The notes beneath the pieces were generated by a model that worked only from the letters and a program-made list of their open reading frames with translations, did no database searches and was not told where the DNA came from. Below, piece after piece: positions 1 to 6,749 of a DNA stretch of 34,059 nucleotides. A program made the position numbers and the translations under genes. Each line of letters opens with the position of its first letter. Position 1 is the first letter of the stretch. Source of the DNA: a virus; IMG/VR virus record IMGVR_UViG_3300046336_000017, positions 1 to 34,059 of that record; one strand, given 5' to 3'.

Positions 1-1
1 T

Positions 2-406
2 GGTCAGATTGCCAACGAAGAGCCATCGACGCTTATTTCGCGTGAAGTCCAGACCGCCGCAATCACTTTCGGTAAGGTAGTCAAGCAAGGTACGGCTGAT
101 CGCCAAATCCAAGCTGCAACCGCCGCCGTGGACGTGTATCGCGGTATTACCGTTCGTGATCGTTCGGTTAACCCTGCAACCCCAGAAGGCTGGGCGGTCA
201 ACGAGACTTGCCGCGTCATGACTAAGGGTGTGATCTGGGTAACTGCGGGCGCTACCGTGGCCGCCGGTGCTGCTGTCTATATGGTGGTGGGTACTGGTCA
301 AGCTGGTAACTTCACGTCATCGGCAGCGTCTAACCTCATCATTCCTAACGCGATCTTCGAAAGCTCCGGCACCGTCGGCACTCTCGTTCGTATCCGCTTG
401 AACTAA
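2..406 (+). CDS. Phage structural cement / head decoration protein (partial, 5' end outside window)
   Basis: The frame is open from the first bases of the window to TAA at 404-406, so the N-terminus lies outside. The visible 134 residues are Ala/Gly/Val/Thr-rich beta-type sequence; the stretch around 'TFGKVVKQGTADRQI', followed by a region beginning 'VDVYRGITVRD', resembles phage cement proteins of the Gp24 type, which sit on the outer capsid and stabilise it. Its position directly before the major capsid protein (12 bases apart) fits that role. An internal ATG/GTG near 128 could be miscalled as the start, but coding continues upstream of it with the same composition. Family assignment is from recall of sequence style and context, not a search. 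Confidence 0.75.
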   Translation, partial: GQIANEEPSTLISREVQTAAITFGKVVKQGTADRQIQAATAAVDVYRGITVRDRSVNPATPEGWAVNETCRVMTKGVIWVTAGATVAAGAAVYMVVGTGQAGNFTSSAASNLIIPNAIFESSGTVGTLVRIRLN

Positions 407-417
407 GGATTAAGTTA

Positions 418-1344
418 ATGCCAACTTTTAACGACCAAACTGCAATGGGGTTTGTCGAAAGCCAAACCTCCTACATCGAAAAGCAGGTAAACGAAACCGT
501 TTACCCTGACATTCAATACCCTAAACTCATTCCAGTGGATACTTCCGCTGGCCCAATGGCGCAGACCGTCACTTACTACTCGTCCGATAAATTTGGGCGC
601 GCTGAGTGGATTAACGGTAACTCCGACGATATTCCGCTGGCCGGAACTGAGATGTCGCAATTCCAGACCCCCGTTTATACCGCTGCTATCGGTTACGGCT
701 GGGGCTGGGAAGCTGTTCAGCAAGCGCAAGCCTTGGGGATCAACCTCAAAGCCGACGACGCCATGGCAGCACGTCGCGCCTATGAAGAAATGGTTGACCG
801 TGTGGCTTTGTCGGGTGATACCGCCAAGGGTTTCCAAGGCATCATGAACTATTCGGGCATCGGCACGGCTAACGTTGCTAACGGCGCTTGGGATGACTTG
901 GTAAACACGACCGCAGACGAAATCCTTGCGGACATTAACGCGGCGATCTTGGCTAACGCGACGGCCACGCTGTACACTTCGATCTCCGACACGCTGCTGT
1001 TGCCGTTTACCAAGATCAACACCTTGGCAACCCGCCGCCTTGGTGACACGACCATGACTGTGCTTGAGTTTGTGCGGATGAATAACACCTACACCGCAAT
1101 GACTGGTTTGCCGCTGACCATTCGCGGCGTTCGTGGTCTGGAAACTGCTGGTGCGGGTTCGACTAACCGGATGATTGCTTACCGGAAAGACCCTAGCGTG
1201 TTGAAGTTGCATATCCCTATGCCGCATCAATTCATGCCAGTGTTCCAGAAGGGGCCTCTGCGTTGGGAAGTCCCTGGCGTGTTCCGACTGGGCGGCTTGG
1301 ATATTCGCCGCCCTGCCGAAGTTAAGTACCGCGATAACATCTAA
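418..1344 (+). CDS. Major capsid protein (DUF2184-type)
   Basis: 308 residues. The protein that would form the icosahedral shell. The N-terminal part (motifs 'QTSYIEKQVNETVYP', 'KLIPVDTSAGP', 'GYGWGWEAVQQAQ') and the middle ('AARRAYEEMVDRVALSGD', followed by 'GFQGIMNYSGI') match what I know of the DUF2184 family of phage major capsid proteins, which have the HK97 fold. The C-terminus is typical ('RRPAEVKYRDNI'). Start at ATG 418 is supported by AAGGA about 8 bases upstream. The upstream gene is a cement protein. The stop codon overlaps the last codons of an antisense gene, and an intrinsic terminator follows at 1392. No protease or scaffold is visible downstream, so those are presumably left of the window. 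Confidence 0.9.
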   Translation: MPTFNDQTAMGFVESQTSYIEKQVNETVYPDIQYPKLIPVDTSAGPMAQTVTYYSSDKFGRAEWINGNSDDIPLAGTEMSQFQTPVYTAAIGYGWGWEAVQQAQALGINLKADDAMAARRAYEEMVDRVALSGDTAKGFQGIMNYSGIGTANVANGAWDDLVNTTADEILADINAAILANATATLYTSISDTLLLPFTKINTLATRRLGDTTMTVLEFVRMNNTYTAMTGLPLTIRGVRGLETAGAGSTNRMIAYRKDPSVLKLHIPMPHQFMPVFQKGPLRWEVPGVFRLGGLDIRRPAEVKYRDNI

Positions 1345-1574
1345 TCAAGTCGCGGTGGCGATAATTTGATAAGATCGCTATGGTAATAATAGGTCGTCCC
1401 TTTGGGGGCGATCTTTTTATATCCAACACATGCTTTTCTTCCATCTCTTGATGTAGATGTAAACAAAACATTTTCTTCATCTTCCGTTTCAACGATAGTA
1501 GCATTGTCAAAAACATCACGATATTTCATAATGAATACCTGCATGGCATCTATTGCAAGATATCTTTCACGCAT
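1341..1574 (-). CDS. Hypothetical protein, last gene of the antisense module
   Basis: 77 residues if translation starts at ATG 1574, which overlaps the stop of the preceding small gene as TGATG; a longer form from 1613 is possible but would overlap that gene by about 40 bases. Charged, with a beta-rich middle ('ATIVETEDEENVLFTS') and basic C-terminus; no domain recognised. It is the fifth gene of a leftward operon starting near 2505. Its stop overlaps the stop of the capsid gene by four bases, tail to tail. Its coding sequence also contains the + strand terminator hairpin of the capsid gene, an unusual double use of the DNA. Confidence 0.6.
   Translation of the reverse strand: MRERYLAIDAMQVFIMKYRDVFDNATIVETEDEENVLFTSTSRDGRKACVGYKKIAPKGTTYYYHSDLIKLSPPRLD
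1392..1418 (+). terminator. Intrinsic terminator of the capsid transcript
   Basis: GGTCGTCCC (1392-1400) pairs over nine positions, two of them G-U, with GGGGCGATC (1405-1413) around a TTTG tetraloop and is followed by TTTTT. It lies 48 bases after the capsid stop and inside the antisense gene 1341-1574. It would end rightward transcription before the antisense module, making the + strand promoter at 2559 necessary for the connector and tail genes. Confidence 0.8.
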
Positions 1575-1699
1575 CACATCGCCGCCATGAACATAATCGT
1601 CAACACTGGCCATACAGCGCAGAAAGCCACGGTTGCGATTGCGTTGATGATAATCTCGCCACGGGATAGGCCGCGAAGGTCTTCGAGTAGGTCTTTCAT
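1574..1699 (-). CDS. Small membrane protein (41 aa)
   Basis: 41 residues. An amphipathic acidic/basic N-terminus ('MKDLLEDLRGLSRGE') is followed by one hydrophobic segment at about residues 15-40 ending at Met41, so it is probably a single-pass inner-membrane peptide. Supported by position: its ATG lies one base after the TAA of the upstream gene, and its stop overlaps the next ATG as TGATG. Function unknown; small membrane proteins in antisense cargo modules of phages are sometimes superinfection-exclusion factors, but nothing here proves that. Confidence 0.55.
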   Translation of the reverse strand: MKDLLEDLRGLSRGEIIINAIATVAFCAVWPVLTIMFMAAM

Positions 1700-1700
1700 T

Positions 1701-1955
1701 TTACAGCCCCATTTCATCTAGGCTTTTTGTTATTGCGATGCCCCACTCTGAATTTGGGTCAAGTGGTGTTAATCCCTTGTTTACTGATGAATATTCAACA
1801 TCAAAAATAAGATCAGCCGCTTCCTTACTAAGGCCACTATATGAAAAATTCCTACTTTCATCAATGCTATCAGTAATTGACACAAACCAGCCGTTTTCGT
1901 TTTGGTATTTGTCAAAACCACGATTTACTGCACGTTCACTCATTTCAAACTCCAT
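1701..1955 (-). CDS. Hypothetical acidic protein
   Basis: 84 residues from ATG 1955 (a second Met at residue 5 is an alternative start). Acidic and polar, with 'GLSKEAADLIFDVEYSS' in the middle; no domain recognised. The first codons overlap the end of the upstream HTH gene by 16 bases, as expected in a compact operon, and the stop is one base from the next gene. Third gene of the leftward module 1341-2505. Nothing marks it as a structural protein. Confidence 0.6.
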   Translation of the reverse strand: MEFEMSERAVNRGFDKYQNENGWFVSITDSIDESRNFSYSGLSKEAADLIFDVEYSSVNKGLTPLDPNSEWGIAITKSLDEMGL

Positions 1956-2245
1956 TGCAGGTTAAATGATCCATCACGTTTGATCATGCCTAGTTTTTCC
2001 ATGCGTTGCAATCGATTATATGCGTTGTGCTGTCCTGTTTCGACATATTCCGCGATTGATGCGGTGGTATAGCAACCGTCTTGGATTGCTTCGATGAACT
2101 CGTGATCATGCTTAGGCCGCGCTTTCATATGGCCTTCACGTATTGCACCTTGACGCATTGCAAGTGCATATTCGGCTTCTGTGTATTGGCGGGGTGATGG
2201 TGTTGCGCCAAGGACAGGTTGCGGGCGTTTGGATAAGGTTAGCAT
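1940..2245 (-). CDS. Putative winged-helix DNA-binding protein
   Basis: 101 residues starting at ATG 2245, which overlaps the upstream stop as TAATG. The N-terminal half is basic with 'TEAEYALAMRQGAIREGHMK'. The C-terminal half reads as a helix-turn-helix with wing: 'TTASIAEYVETGQHNAYNRL' then 'QRMEKLGMIKRDG', the usual pattern of winged-helix proteins ('...L..LG.I.RDG...W.L'). Could be a local transcription regulator of this antisense module or of the overlapping promoters at 2541-2587; that role is inference. A longer reading from 2323 would overlap the upstream gene by 79 bases and is less likely. Confidence 0.65.
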   Translation of the reverse strand: MLTLSKRPQPVLGATPSPRQYTEAEYALAMRQGAIREGHMKARPKHDHEFIEAIQDGCYTTASIAEYVETGQHNAYNRLQRMEKLGMIKRDGSFNLQWSLK

Positions 2246-2505
2246 TATTCGAGTACCTCGCGGACGTGGATAGCGGCAGGGCTTGGGTTGTATATTTCGG
2301 ATGCATAGCCATTGTAAATCCAAAACTCACGCGGCTGGGTTTTGATGTCCCATTGCTCATTCAGTGACACTGACTTTCCTTCTTGCGTCCATACGTATGC
2401 GACATCATTGTCGCTGTGCTTAAGCCACGCATGGGTTTCCGTAACCGCGATGCACTCGAACTCGCCGTTGGCTTTCGTTTCATATGTCTTGCCTACTTCA
2501 AACAT
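2245..2505 (-). CDS. Hypothetical protein, first gene of antisense module
   Basis: 86 residues. Starts with 'MFEVGKTYETKANGEFECIA', a beta-strand opening common among small phage proteins of unknown function, then 'AYVWTQEGKSVSLNEQWDI'. A GGAG motif lies about ten bases before ATG 2505, in a purine-rich leader. First gene after the leftward promoter at 2541-2569; the four genes behind it overlap or abut. No function can be assigned from sequence. Confidence 0.65.
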   Translation of the reverse strand: MFEVGKTYETKANGEFECIAVTETHAWLKHSDNDVAYVWTQEGKSVSLNEQWDIKTQPREFWIYNGYASEIYNPSPAAIHVREVLE

Positions 2506-2540
2506 CTTTCAAACTCCATTTGTGTTTCGTCTTGCAGATA

Positions 2541-2569
2541 CATCTACACCGACCCAAATTGCCTGTCAA
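2541..2569 (-). promoter_or_regulatory. Leftward promoter of antisense module
   Basis: On the minus strand TTGACA (2569-2564), a 17-base spacer and TAGATG (2546-2541). The -35 is perfect, the -10 is weak. It points into the operon starting at 2505. It overlaps the rightward promoter 2559-2587, so the two polymerases would compete. Confidence 0.6.
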
Positions 2570-2587
2570 CAGGTTTTTCGTTATGAT
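2559..2587 (+). promoter_or_regulatory. Rightward promoter restarting the structural operon
   Basis: TTGCCT (2559-2564), 17-base spacer, TATGAT (2582-2587), 25 bases before the GTG start at 2612. The capsid transcript is terminated at 1392, so this promoter would supply the connector and tail-completion genes. It shares ten bases with the leftward promoter. Confidence 0.6.
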
Positions 2588-2611
2588 ACTACAAAATCCA
2601 AGGGGTGAGCC

Positions 2612-3142
2612 GTGGCACTAATCGTTGAAACAGGCGCGGGCGTTGCAGGTGCTGAATGCTATGCGGATGTAGCAGCTTGCACGGCCTATGCAACGGCGTT
2701 CTACGGCGCATCACTGTCGGGCACGAACGCTGATAAGGAAGCCGCAATCAGGCGCGCTACGGCCTATCTGAATGGGCTAGCGTGGAAAGGTACTCGCACC
2801 CTAGGACGCGCTCAATCCCTAGCATGGCCGCGCGCTGGTGTGACAGACTGCGAAGGTCTTTCCATCGGGTCAAACGAAATCCCAACCGACCTTATCAATG
2901 CGCAACACGAACTCGCCCGCGCTGAATTTCAAACGCCGGGTTCGCTTACCCCGTCACTATCCAAAGCAACCGCCACAGTATCTAGCGAGAAGGTGGACGT
3001 GATCCAGATCACATACGACACTGACAACCTGACAGGATCAATCGAGGATGCGCGCTTAATCGTCACCGCCGCGATGGACAAGATTAAGTGCTATCTGTCG
3101 TCACCCGTTGGCGCAACTCGCATTGTCGCGGTTGTCGTGTAA
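2612..3142 (+). CDS. Head-tail connector (DnaT-like domain, adaptor type)
   Basis: 176 residues, GTG start at 2612 behind AAGGGGTGA. The arrangement 'CYADVAACTAYATAFYG', 'KEAAIRRATAYLNGL', 'SLAWPRAGV', 'EIPTDLINAQHELARAEF' is typical of phage proteins annotated as putative DnaT-like or head-tail adaptor, a short helical protein between portal and head-closure ring. Its place as first connector gene after the capsid gene agrees. No DNA replication role is implied by the family name. The stop overlaps the next start as TAATG. Confidence 0.75.
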   Translation: MALIVETGAGVAGAECYADVAACTAYATAFYGASLSGTNADKEAAIRRATAYLNGLAWKGTRTLGRAQSLAWPRAGVTDCEGLSIGSNEIPTDLINAQHELARAEFQTPGSLTPSLSKATATVSSEKVDVIQITYDTDNLTGSIEDARLIVTAAMDKIKCYLSSPVGATRIVAVVV

Positions 3143-3501
3143 TGTCGATCAATTATCAGCGACTTGCGGAAACGGCCAAGCGGTTGCTAACCGATAACGC
3201 GCAAGGCACTGTTGAAATAGGCCGATCAGTATCAACGCCCGGTGCGCAACCTTGGGACGCGCCAACCATCGCGACGACATACACGACCATCAAGGCGGTT
3301 GTGCGGGGGGTATCGTCGCAATTCGTGGACGGTGTGACAATTCTCGCAACCGATTTACAGGCTGTCGCATACATAGCGGATTACGTGCCGTTACCGGGTG
3401 ATATTATGCGGATAGACGGTGCGCCCGTGACTATCATTCGTCAAGATAAGATCCCCGGCGCTGGTATTATCGCAGCTTGGCGATTCATCGTTAGGGCCTA
3501 G
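3142..3501 (+). CDS. Putative head closure / head-tail joining protein
   Basis: 119 residues from ATG 3142 (TAATG overlap with the previous stop). N-terminal helix 'INYQRLAETAKRLL', then beta-rich sequence with 'YVPLPGDIMRIDGAPVTI', the kind of barrel sequence seen in small phage head-closure proteins. Position between the connector and the gp30-like protein supports this. The family assignment is weak from sequence alone; a minor tail protein is the alternative. Confidence 0.6.
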   Translation: MSINYQRLAETAKRLLTDNAQGTVEIGRSVSTPGAQPWDAPTIATTYTTIKAVVRGVSSQFVDGVTILATDLQAVAYIADYVPLPGDIMRIDGAPVTIIRQDKIPGAGIIAAWRFIVRA

Positions 3502-3502
3502 C

Positions 3503-4534
3503 ATGGACCTAAAAAAGCTAGTCAAATCATTCCTAAACGGCACATCAGACATAGCAGATAACGCTAGGCTTGCCGAAATTGAACGCGCTATGCAGTTCGG
3601 GCCAGAAGAAGTCATTCGCATCATGAATATTGACGCGACGGCTTTTAACGAGTTTCGTGCGGAATTATTGCAGGTCTACGGCAATGCCGGGATTGATACC
3701 ATTGCAGGGCAAACGTGGCGTTATCCAAACGGCGCGCGGGCTGTTGTGCGATGGAATACACTTTCGCCACGAGTTGAAACATACGCGCGGGAACGTATTG
3801 GTGGGCTAATCCAGAATATCACTGAGGAAACCATCGGCAACGTGCGCAATACTATTGCGGATGGTTACGCATTGGGGCGCAGTCGAAATAGGATTGCGAC
3901 GGACTTAATCGGGCGATTGCAGGACGGCAAGCGCATTGGCGGCGTGATTGGTATTTCAGAACAACAGCGTGTTTGGGTTAACGGCGGGTTCGTAAAAGAC
4001 GCAGATGGAGTTCTGATATGGCGCGACGGTATGCGCCAACACTTACGTAATGATCCTAAACGCGCGCTAGAATACACCAAACGCGACCGCCGTTTTGATA
4101 AGCTAGTCAAGTCCAGTGTTGCAACGGGTAAGCCATTATCATTGGCGCAGATTGATCGGATAACCGCGCAGTATTCTGACAAGCTGTTAAAATCACGCGG
4201 TTTGACTATTGCCAGAACTGAGGCGGCAAAGGCAGTCGAGGAAGGCAAGTATGAGGCGTGGAAACAGGCTTTAGAAAAGACTGGTATTCCTGAACAATTC
4301 GTTATTCGCACTTGGAACCATCGAGGGCGCGGGGTTAAGGATAGGCCGTCACACGTTGCGATGAATGGCACAAGTATTCGCGGGTTGACGTTTCCTTTTG
4401 TGCTGAATGATGGCACTGCAATGTTAACCCCTCACGATACGACATATGGTGCATCCGCGAACAATATTATAAATTGCGATTGTGTTGCGGATTACTCGAT
4501 TGATCGAAAGGGGATTGCATCTTGGCGCGCGTAA
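3503..4534 (+). CDS. Phage head morphogenesis protein, SPP1 gp7 / Mu gp30-like
   Basis: 343 residues. The C-terminal 70 residues carry the SPP1 gp7 / Mu gpF-like signature: Arg-containing 'WNHRGRGVKDRPSHVAMNG', then 'FPFVLNDGTAMLTPHD' and a terminal 'NIINCDC'. The middle is helical with 'GRSRNRIATDLIGRL' and 'TIARTEAAKAVEEGKYEAW'. Members are minor head proteins associated with the portal. It lies downstream of the capsid gene, whereas in many phages it directly follows the portal, so the head module is rearranged here. ATG 3503 is one base after the preceding stop. Confidence 0.8.
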   Translation: MDLKKLVKSFLNGTSDIADNARLAEIERAMQFGPEEVIRIMNIDATAFNEFRAELLQVYGNAGIDTIAGQTWRYPNGARAVVRWNTLSPRVETYARERIGGLIQNITEETIGNVRNTIADGYALGRSRNRIATDLIGRLQDGKRIGGVIGISEQQRVWVNGGFVKDADGVLIWRDGMRQHLRNDPKRALEYTKRDRRFDKLVKSSVATGKPLSLAQIDRITAQYSDKLLKSRGLTIARTEAAKAVEEGKYEAWKQALEKTGIPEQFVIRTWNHRGRGVKDRPSHVAMNGTSIRGLTFPFVLNDGTAMLTPHDTTYGASANNIINCDCVADYSIDRKGIASWRA

Positions 4535-4983
4535 ACGGGAACGTCGGAACCACTCGCGGGTTTAGCAATCAGGTCAACGCGTTTGTCAAGAAAGCGCAGG
4601 CGGCACGGCAAGAGGCTTACCACGAAGGGCTAAAGGACTTTCGGGACGCATTACTGGCCGCGACACCTATCGACACTGGTAACTTGCGCGCATCGCTGCA
4701 AACAAGCAACGCGGGCGAGATCAAAGCCGGACCATACAAAGAATACGGGTCACAATACAACGTGGCGTCAAGTAACGCGATAATCAACGCGGCTGGCGAT
4801 GGTGACAGGGTTTCATTCGTTTACCGCGCGCCATACGCTAGGCGGCTTGAGTACGGTTTCACGGGCATTGATAGCTTGGGGCGTCATTACAATCAGCAGG
4901 GGCGTTTCTGGATCAAAGCAACGTCCAAGCGGTTTGTTTCAATCATGCGCGCTGCTGCAACTAGAGTTAGGAATAAATCATGA
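4522..4983 (+). CDS. Tail completion protein, HK97 gp10-like
   Basis: 153 residues with a TTG start at 4522, overlapping the previous gene by 13 bases. 'FRDALLAATPIDTGNLRASL' is the hallmark 'P.DTGNLR.S' motif of HK97 gp10-like head-tail joining proteins, and 'FVYRAPYARRLEYGFTG' is the usual 'Y..P..Y...E.G' segment. The C-terminus is basic. Such proteins sit at the head-tail junction. Stop overlaps the next start. Confidence 0.8.
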   Translation: MARVNGNVGTTRGFSNQVNAFVKKAQAARQEAYHEGLKDFRDALLAATPIDTGNLRASLQTSNAGEIKAGPYKEYGSQYNVASSNAIINAAGDGDRVSFVYRAPYARRLEYGFTGIDSLGRHYNQQGRFWIKATSKRFVSIMRAAATRVRNKS

Positions 4984-5384
4984 TCACGGATATTGACGCT
5001 AAAATCTATGAGGCACTGAAAGCGCGGATTGCATCAATGCCGGGTGGTTATGCGATTGTGTATCCGGGGCAGGTTTACCCGACGAACGTTACAGTGCCGT
5101 TTATCCTAGTGACTGACGTGCATTTTGGCAATGATCGGCGATATCTTGGTTCTGATGCGGACGATTGGCACACTGGCGACTTCATGCTTGACGCGATGGT
5201 GCCGATTAGTTGGACGCATACGCAATTGCTAGGCGTTGCGGGTGATATTCGCGCGTGGTTTACCAAGGATTTAGTCTTGGGTGGATTGGTGCGTATTGAA
5301 AAGACGCCCGCCGTCACTGTTGCATATCGTGACGGCGGGTTTATGCGATTGCCAGTTGCGGTTAATTGGCGGGCTGTGGGTTAG
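4980..5384 (+). CDS. Tail terminator protein (DUF4128-like)
   Basis: 134 residues. 'ITDIDAKIYEALKARIASM', 'PFILVTDVHF', 'WTHTQLLGVAGDIRAWF' and the C-terminal 'GGFMRLPVAVNWRAVG' fit the small alpha/beta tail terminator proteins that cap the tail tube before head joining. Position directly before the tail tube gene (apart from the antisense insertion) supports this. ATG 4980 overlaps the preceding stop as ATGA. Its own stop overlaps tail to tail with the antisense gene 5381-5719. Confidence 0.7.
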   Translation: MITDIDAKIYEALKARIASMPGGYAIVYPGQVYPTNVTVPFILVTDVHFGNDRRYLGSDADDWHTGDFMLDAMVPISWTHTQLLGVAGDIRAWFTKDLVLGGLVRIEKTPAVTVAYRDGGFMRLPVAVNWRAVG

Positions 5385-5719
5385 ACAGAGTAAGAGTAGC
5401 GCGGCAATACAGATCCGATAAATTCTGTACCGTAAAATTCTAGTTGCGTAACACCGAAACCATTATCCGCCGCAAACTCACTGATCGCTAACATGAAATC
5501 ATCGGGGTGCATTTTTCGGGGCGGGGTGGTTTTTTGTGGGGCGCGTGATACTAGATACCATTCGGCAGTATTCGAAAGATTACAATAACTTTCACTGCCT
5601 TCTTTGTAATAAAGTCCATTATCACGAACGCCACCAATCATATAACTAATTTTATTGTTCCAACTAACCACGTCGCCCGCTTTCACGTCTAATTCCGCAA
5701 GTGTTTTTCCGCTTTCCAT
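5381..5719 (-). CDS. Hypothetical antisense gene between tail terminator and tail tube
   Basis: 112 residues from ATG 5719, chosen because GGAG sits seven bases upstream; a longer reading from 5815 would run through the promoter at 5753-5781. N-terminal 'LAELDVKAGDVVSWNNKISY' is a beta-rich opening like that of gene 2245-2505; 'TAEWYLVSRAPQ' follows. No domain recognised. A single-gene cargo unit with its own promoter, inserted on the opposite strand in the tail operon. Confidence 0.6.
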   Translation of the reverse strand: MESGKTLAELDVKAGDVVSWNNKISYMIGGVRDNGLYYKEGSESYCNLSNTAEWYLVSRAPQKTTPPRKMHPDDFMLAISEFAADNGFGVTQLEFYGTEFIGSVLPRYSYSV

Positions 5720-5747
5720 ATCCCGCACTCCATCGTTTGCGCCTATT

Positions 5748-5776
5748 TTGCATCGGTACACCATAAGCGCTATACT
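5748..5776 (+). promoter_or_regulatory. Rightward promoter for the tail tube and tail genes
   Basis: TTGCAT (5748-5753), 17-base spacer, TATACT (5771-5776), 50 bases before ATG 5827. It overlaps the leftward promoter 5753-5781 almost completely. The layout repeats that at 2541-2587. Confidence 0.6.
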
Positions 5777-5781
5777 GTCAA
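5753..5781 (-). promoter_or_regulatory. Leftward promoter for gene 5381-5719
   Basis: Minus-strand TTGACA (5781-5776), 17 bases, TACCGA (5758-5753). The -10 is poor. The plus-strand string TGTCAACAG at its -35 is shared with the promoter region at 2564. Confidence 0.45.
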
Positions 5782-5826
5782 CAGTTAATTTCACGCCCCA
5801 TTGCGGGCTAAACAAAGGCTAGCAAT

Positions 5827-6294
5827 ATGGCACACGATACCTACGCAGGCGGCAGAGTTTACGTTTCCAGCACAACCCAAGGCGCGGACCTGCTGCAAGC
5901 TGGTTTCGAAGCCCTAACTTGGATTGAAATCAAACCAGTCGTCACGCAACCCGGTCTTGGCATCGACTACAATCCAGTCGATCAAACATACCTGACCGGA
6001 CTAACCCAAACTAAGCCGGGTAGCGGCAAGGTCAAAGGCGGCGATCTTGTGTGTGGTAACATTCCAGACGACGCTGGACAGGTTATCCTCAAGGGCATGG
6101 CTGGCACTGCTGTTGAGCGGGCATACAAGGCCACTCGCGCCACGACTAACACGGCAGGCGCGTTCCTCACTGAAACCGTCTATTCCCGTTGCGTTGTTGT
6201 CTCTCTTGGCGACGAAGGCGGCGGCGTGGACGATATTAACGCGCCTAAGTATACCATCGCGTTCAATCAAAAGCCGATCTACGTAGTCGCCTAA
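5827..6294 (+). CDS. Major tail tube protein
   Basis: 155 residues. 'GGRVYVSSTTQGADLLQAGF' and 'LTWIEIKPVVTQPGLGI', a central 'PGSGKVKGGDLVCG', and the C-terminal 'DDINAPKYTIAFNQKPI' follow the layout of short siphovirus tail tube proteins, which stack as hexameric rings. Place between tail terminator and the frameshifted chaperone gene is the normal one. The purine-rich leader before the start is weak as an RBS. Confidence 0.75.
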   Translation: MAHDTYAGGRVYVSSTTQGADLLQAGFEALTWIEIKPVVTQPGLGIDYNPVDQTYLTGLTQTKPGSGKVKGGDLVCGNIPDDAGQVILKGMAGTAVERAYKATRATTNTAGAFLTETVYSRCVVVSLGDEGGGVDDINAPKYTIAFNQKPIYVVA

Positions 6295-6322
6295 TATCAC
6301 TGATGGGCGATAATCGCTAAAC

Positions 6323-6338
6323 ATAGCTGGAGGGCTAT
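6323..6338 (+). promoter_or_regulatory. Hairpin displaying the gpG ribosome binding site in its loop
   Basis: ATAGC (6323-6327) and GCTAT (6334-6338) pair around TGGAGG, so the Shine-Dalgarno GGAGG lies in the loop, eight bases before ATG 6342. The same design recurs at 14926 and 15774. Such a loop can keep the site accessible or tune translation; the effect is not known. Confidence 0.5.
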
Positions 6339-6341
6339 TAA

Positions 6342-6749
6342 ATGGACTTGTCTAAGCGCGTTGTTTATGACGCTGAGTTTCCTATCGTTATCGTTCCTCC
6401 TAGTGGGGACGATAAAGGCGTGGTGTTTTATGTCACGTCATTGCAGTCTAAGAATATCCAAAAGATTGAACGTGATGAGCGTAACAAGCTATTGGTTATG
6501 AAAAACTCACGCGGCGATAAGGGCTTGGCATCGACCGACCTTGACGCCGTGGAAACGATTGAGCGGTCAAAGATCATGGCCACTCTTTCGCGGTGGGAAT
6601 GGAACGGCAATTCGTTTGGCGACCTTGGCAAAGACCCTGAGTTTACGCCTGAAAACGTTGCGGCTATTGTTGACCATGAAAATTCAGGCTGGATTGTTGA
6701 TTTGCTTTATGCCGGGGCGGCTAACATCGGAAATTTTACGCAGAAATAA
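6342..6749 (+). CDS. Tail assembly chaperone, gpG-like short form
   Basis: 135 residues. Cytoplasmic chaperone of tail tube and tape-measure assembly, by analogy with lambda gpG. It follows the tail tube gene and precedes the tape measure gene. Its last codons contain the slippery heptamer A-AAT-TTT (6731-6737) in the right reading phase; the frame ends five codons after the slip site at TAA 6747-6749. Most ribosomes would make this form; a fraction would shift to the GT product. The sequence ('KRVVYDAEFPIVIVPPSGD', 'RSKIMATLSRWEWNG') has no strong motif, so the call rests on position and the frameshift. Confidence 0.8.
   Translation: MDLSKRVVYDAEFPIVIVPPSGDDKGVVFYVTSLQSKNIQKIERDERNKLLVMKNSRGDKGLASTDLDAVETIERSKIMATLSRWEWNGNSFGDLGKDPEFTPENVAAIVDHENSGWIVDLLYAGAANIGNFTQK

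Noticed and set aside
415-1230. Long minus-strand reading frame of 271 codons opposite the capsid gene
   Set aside because: It mirrors the capsid gene in an antiparallel frame, lacks an RBS and has protein composition unlike real proteins; the forward capsid frame explains it.
3865-4416. 183-codon minus-strand frame
   Set aside because: Opposite to the gp30-like gene, no start signal, no plausible protein.
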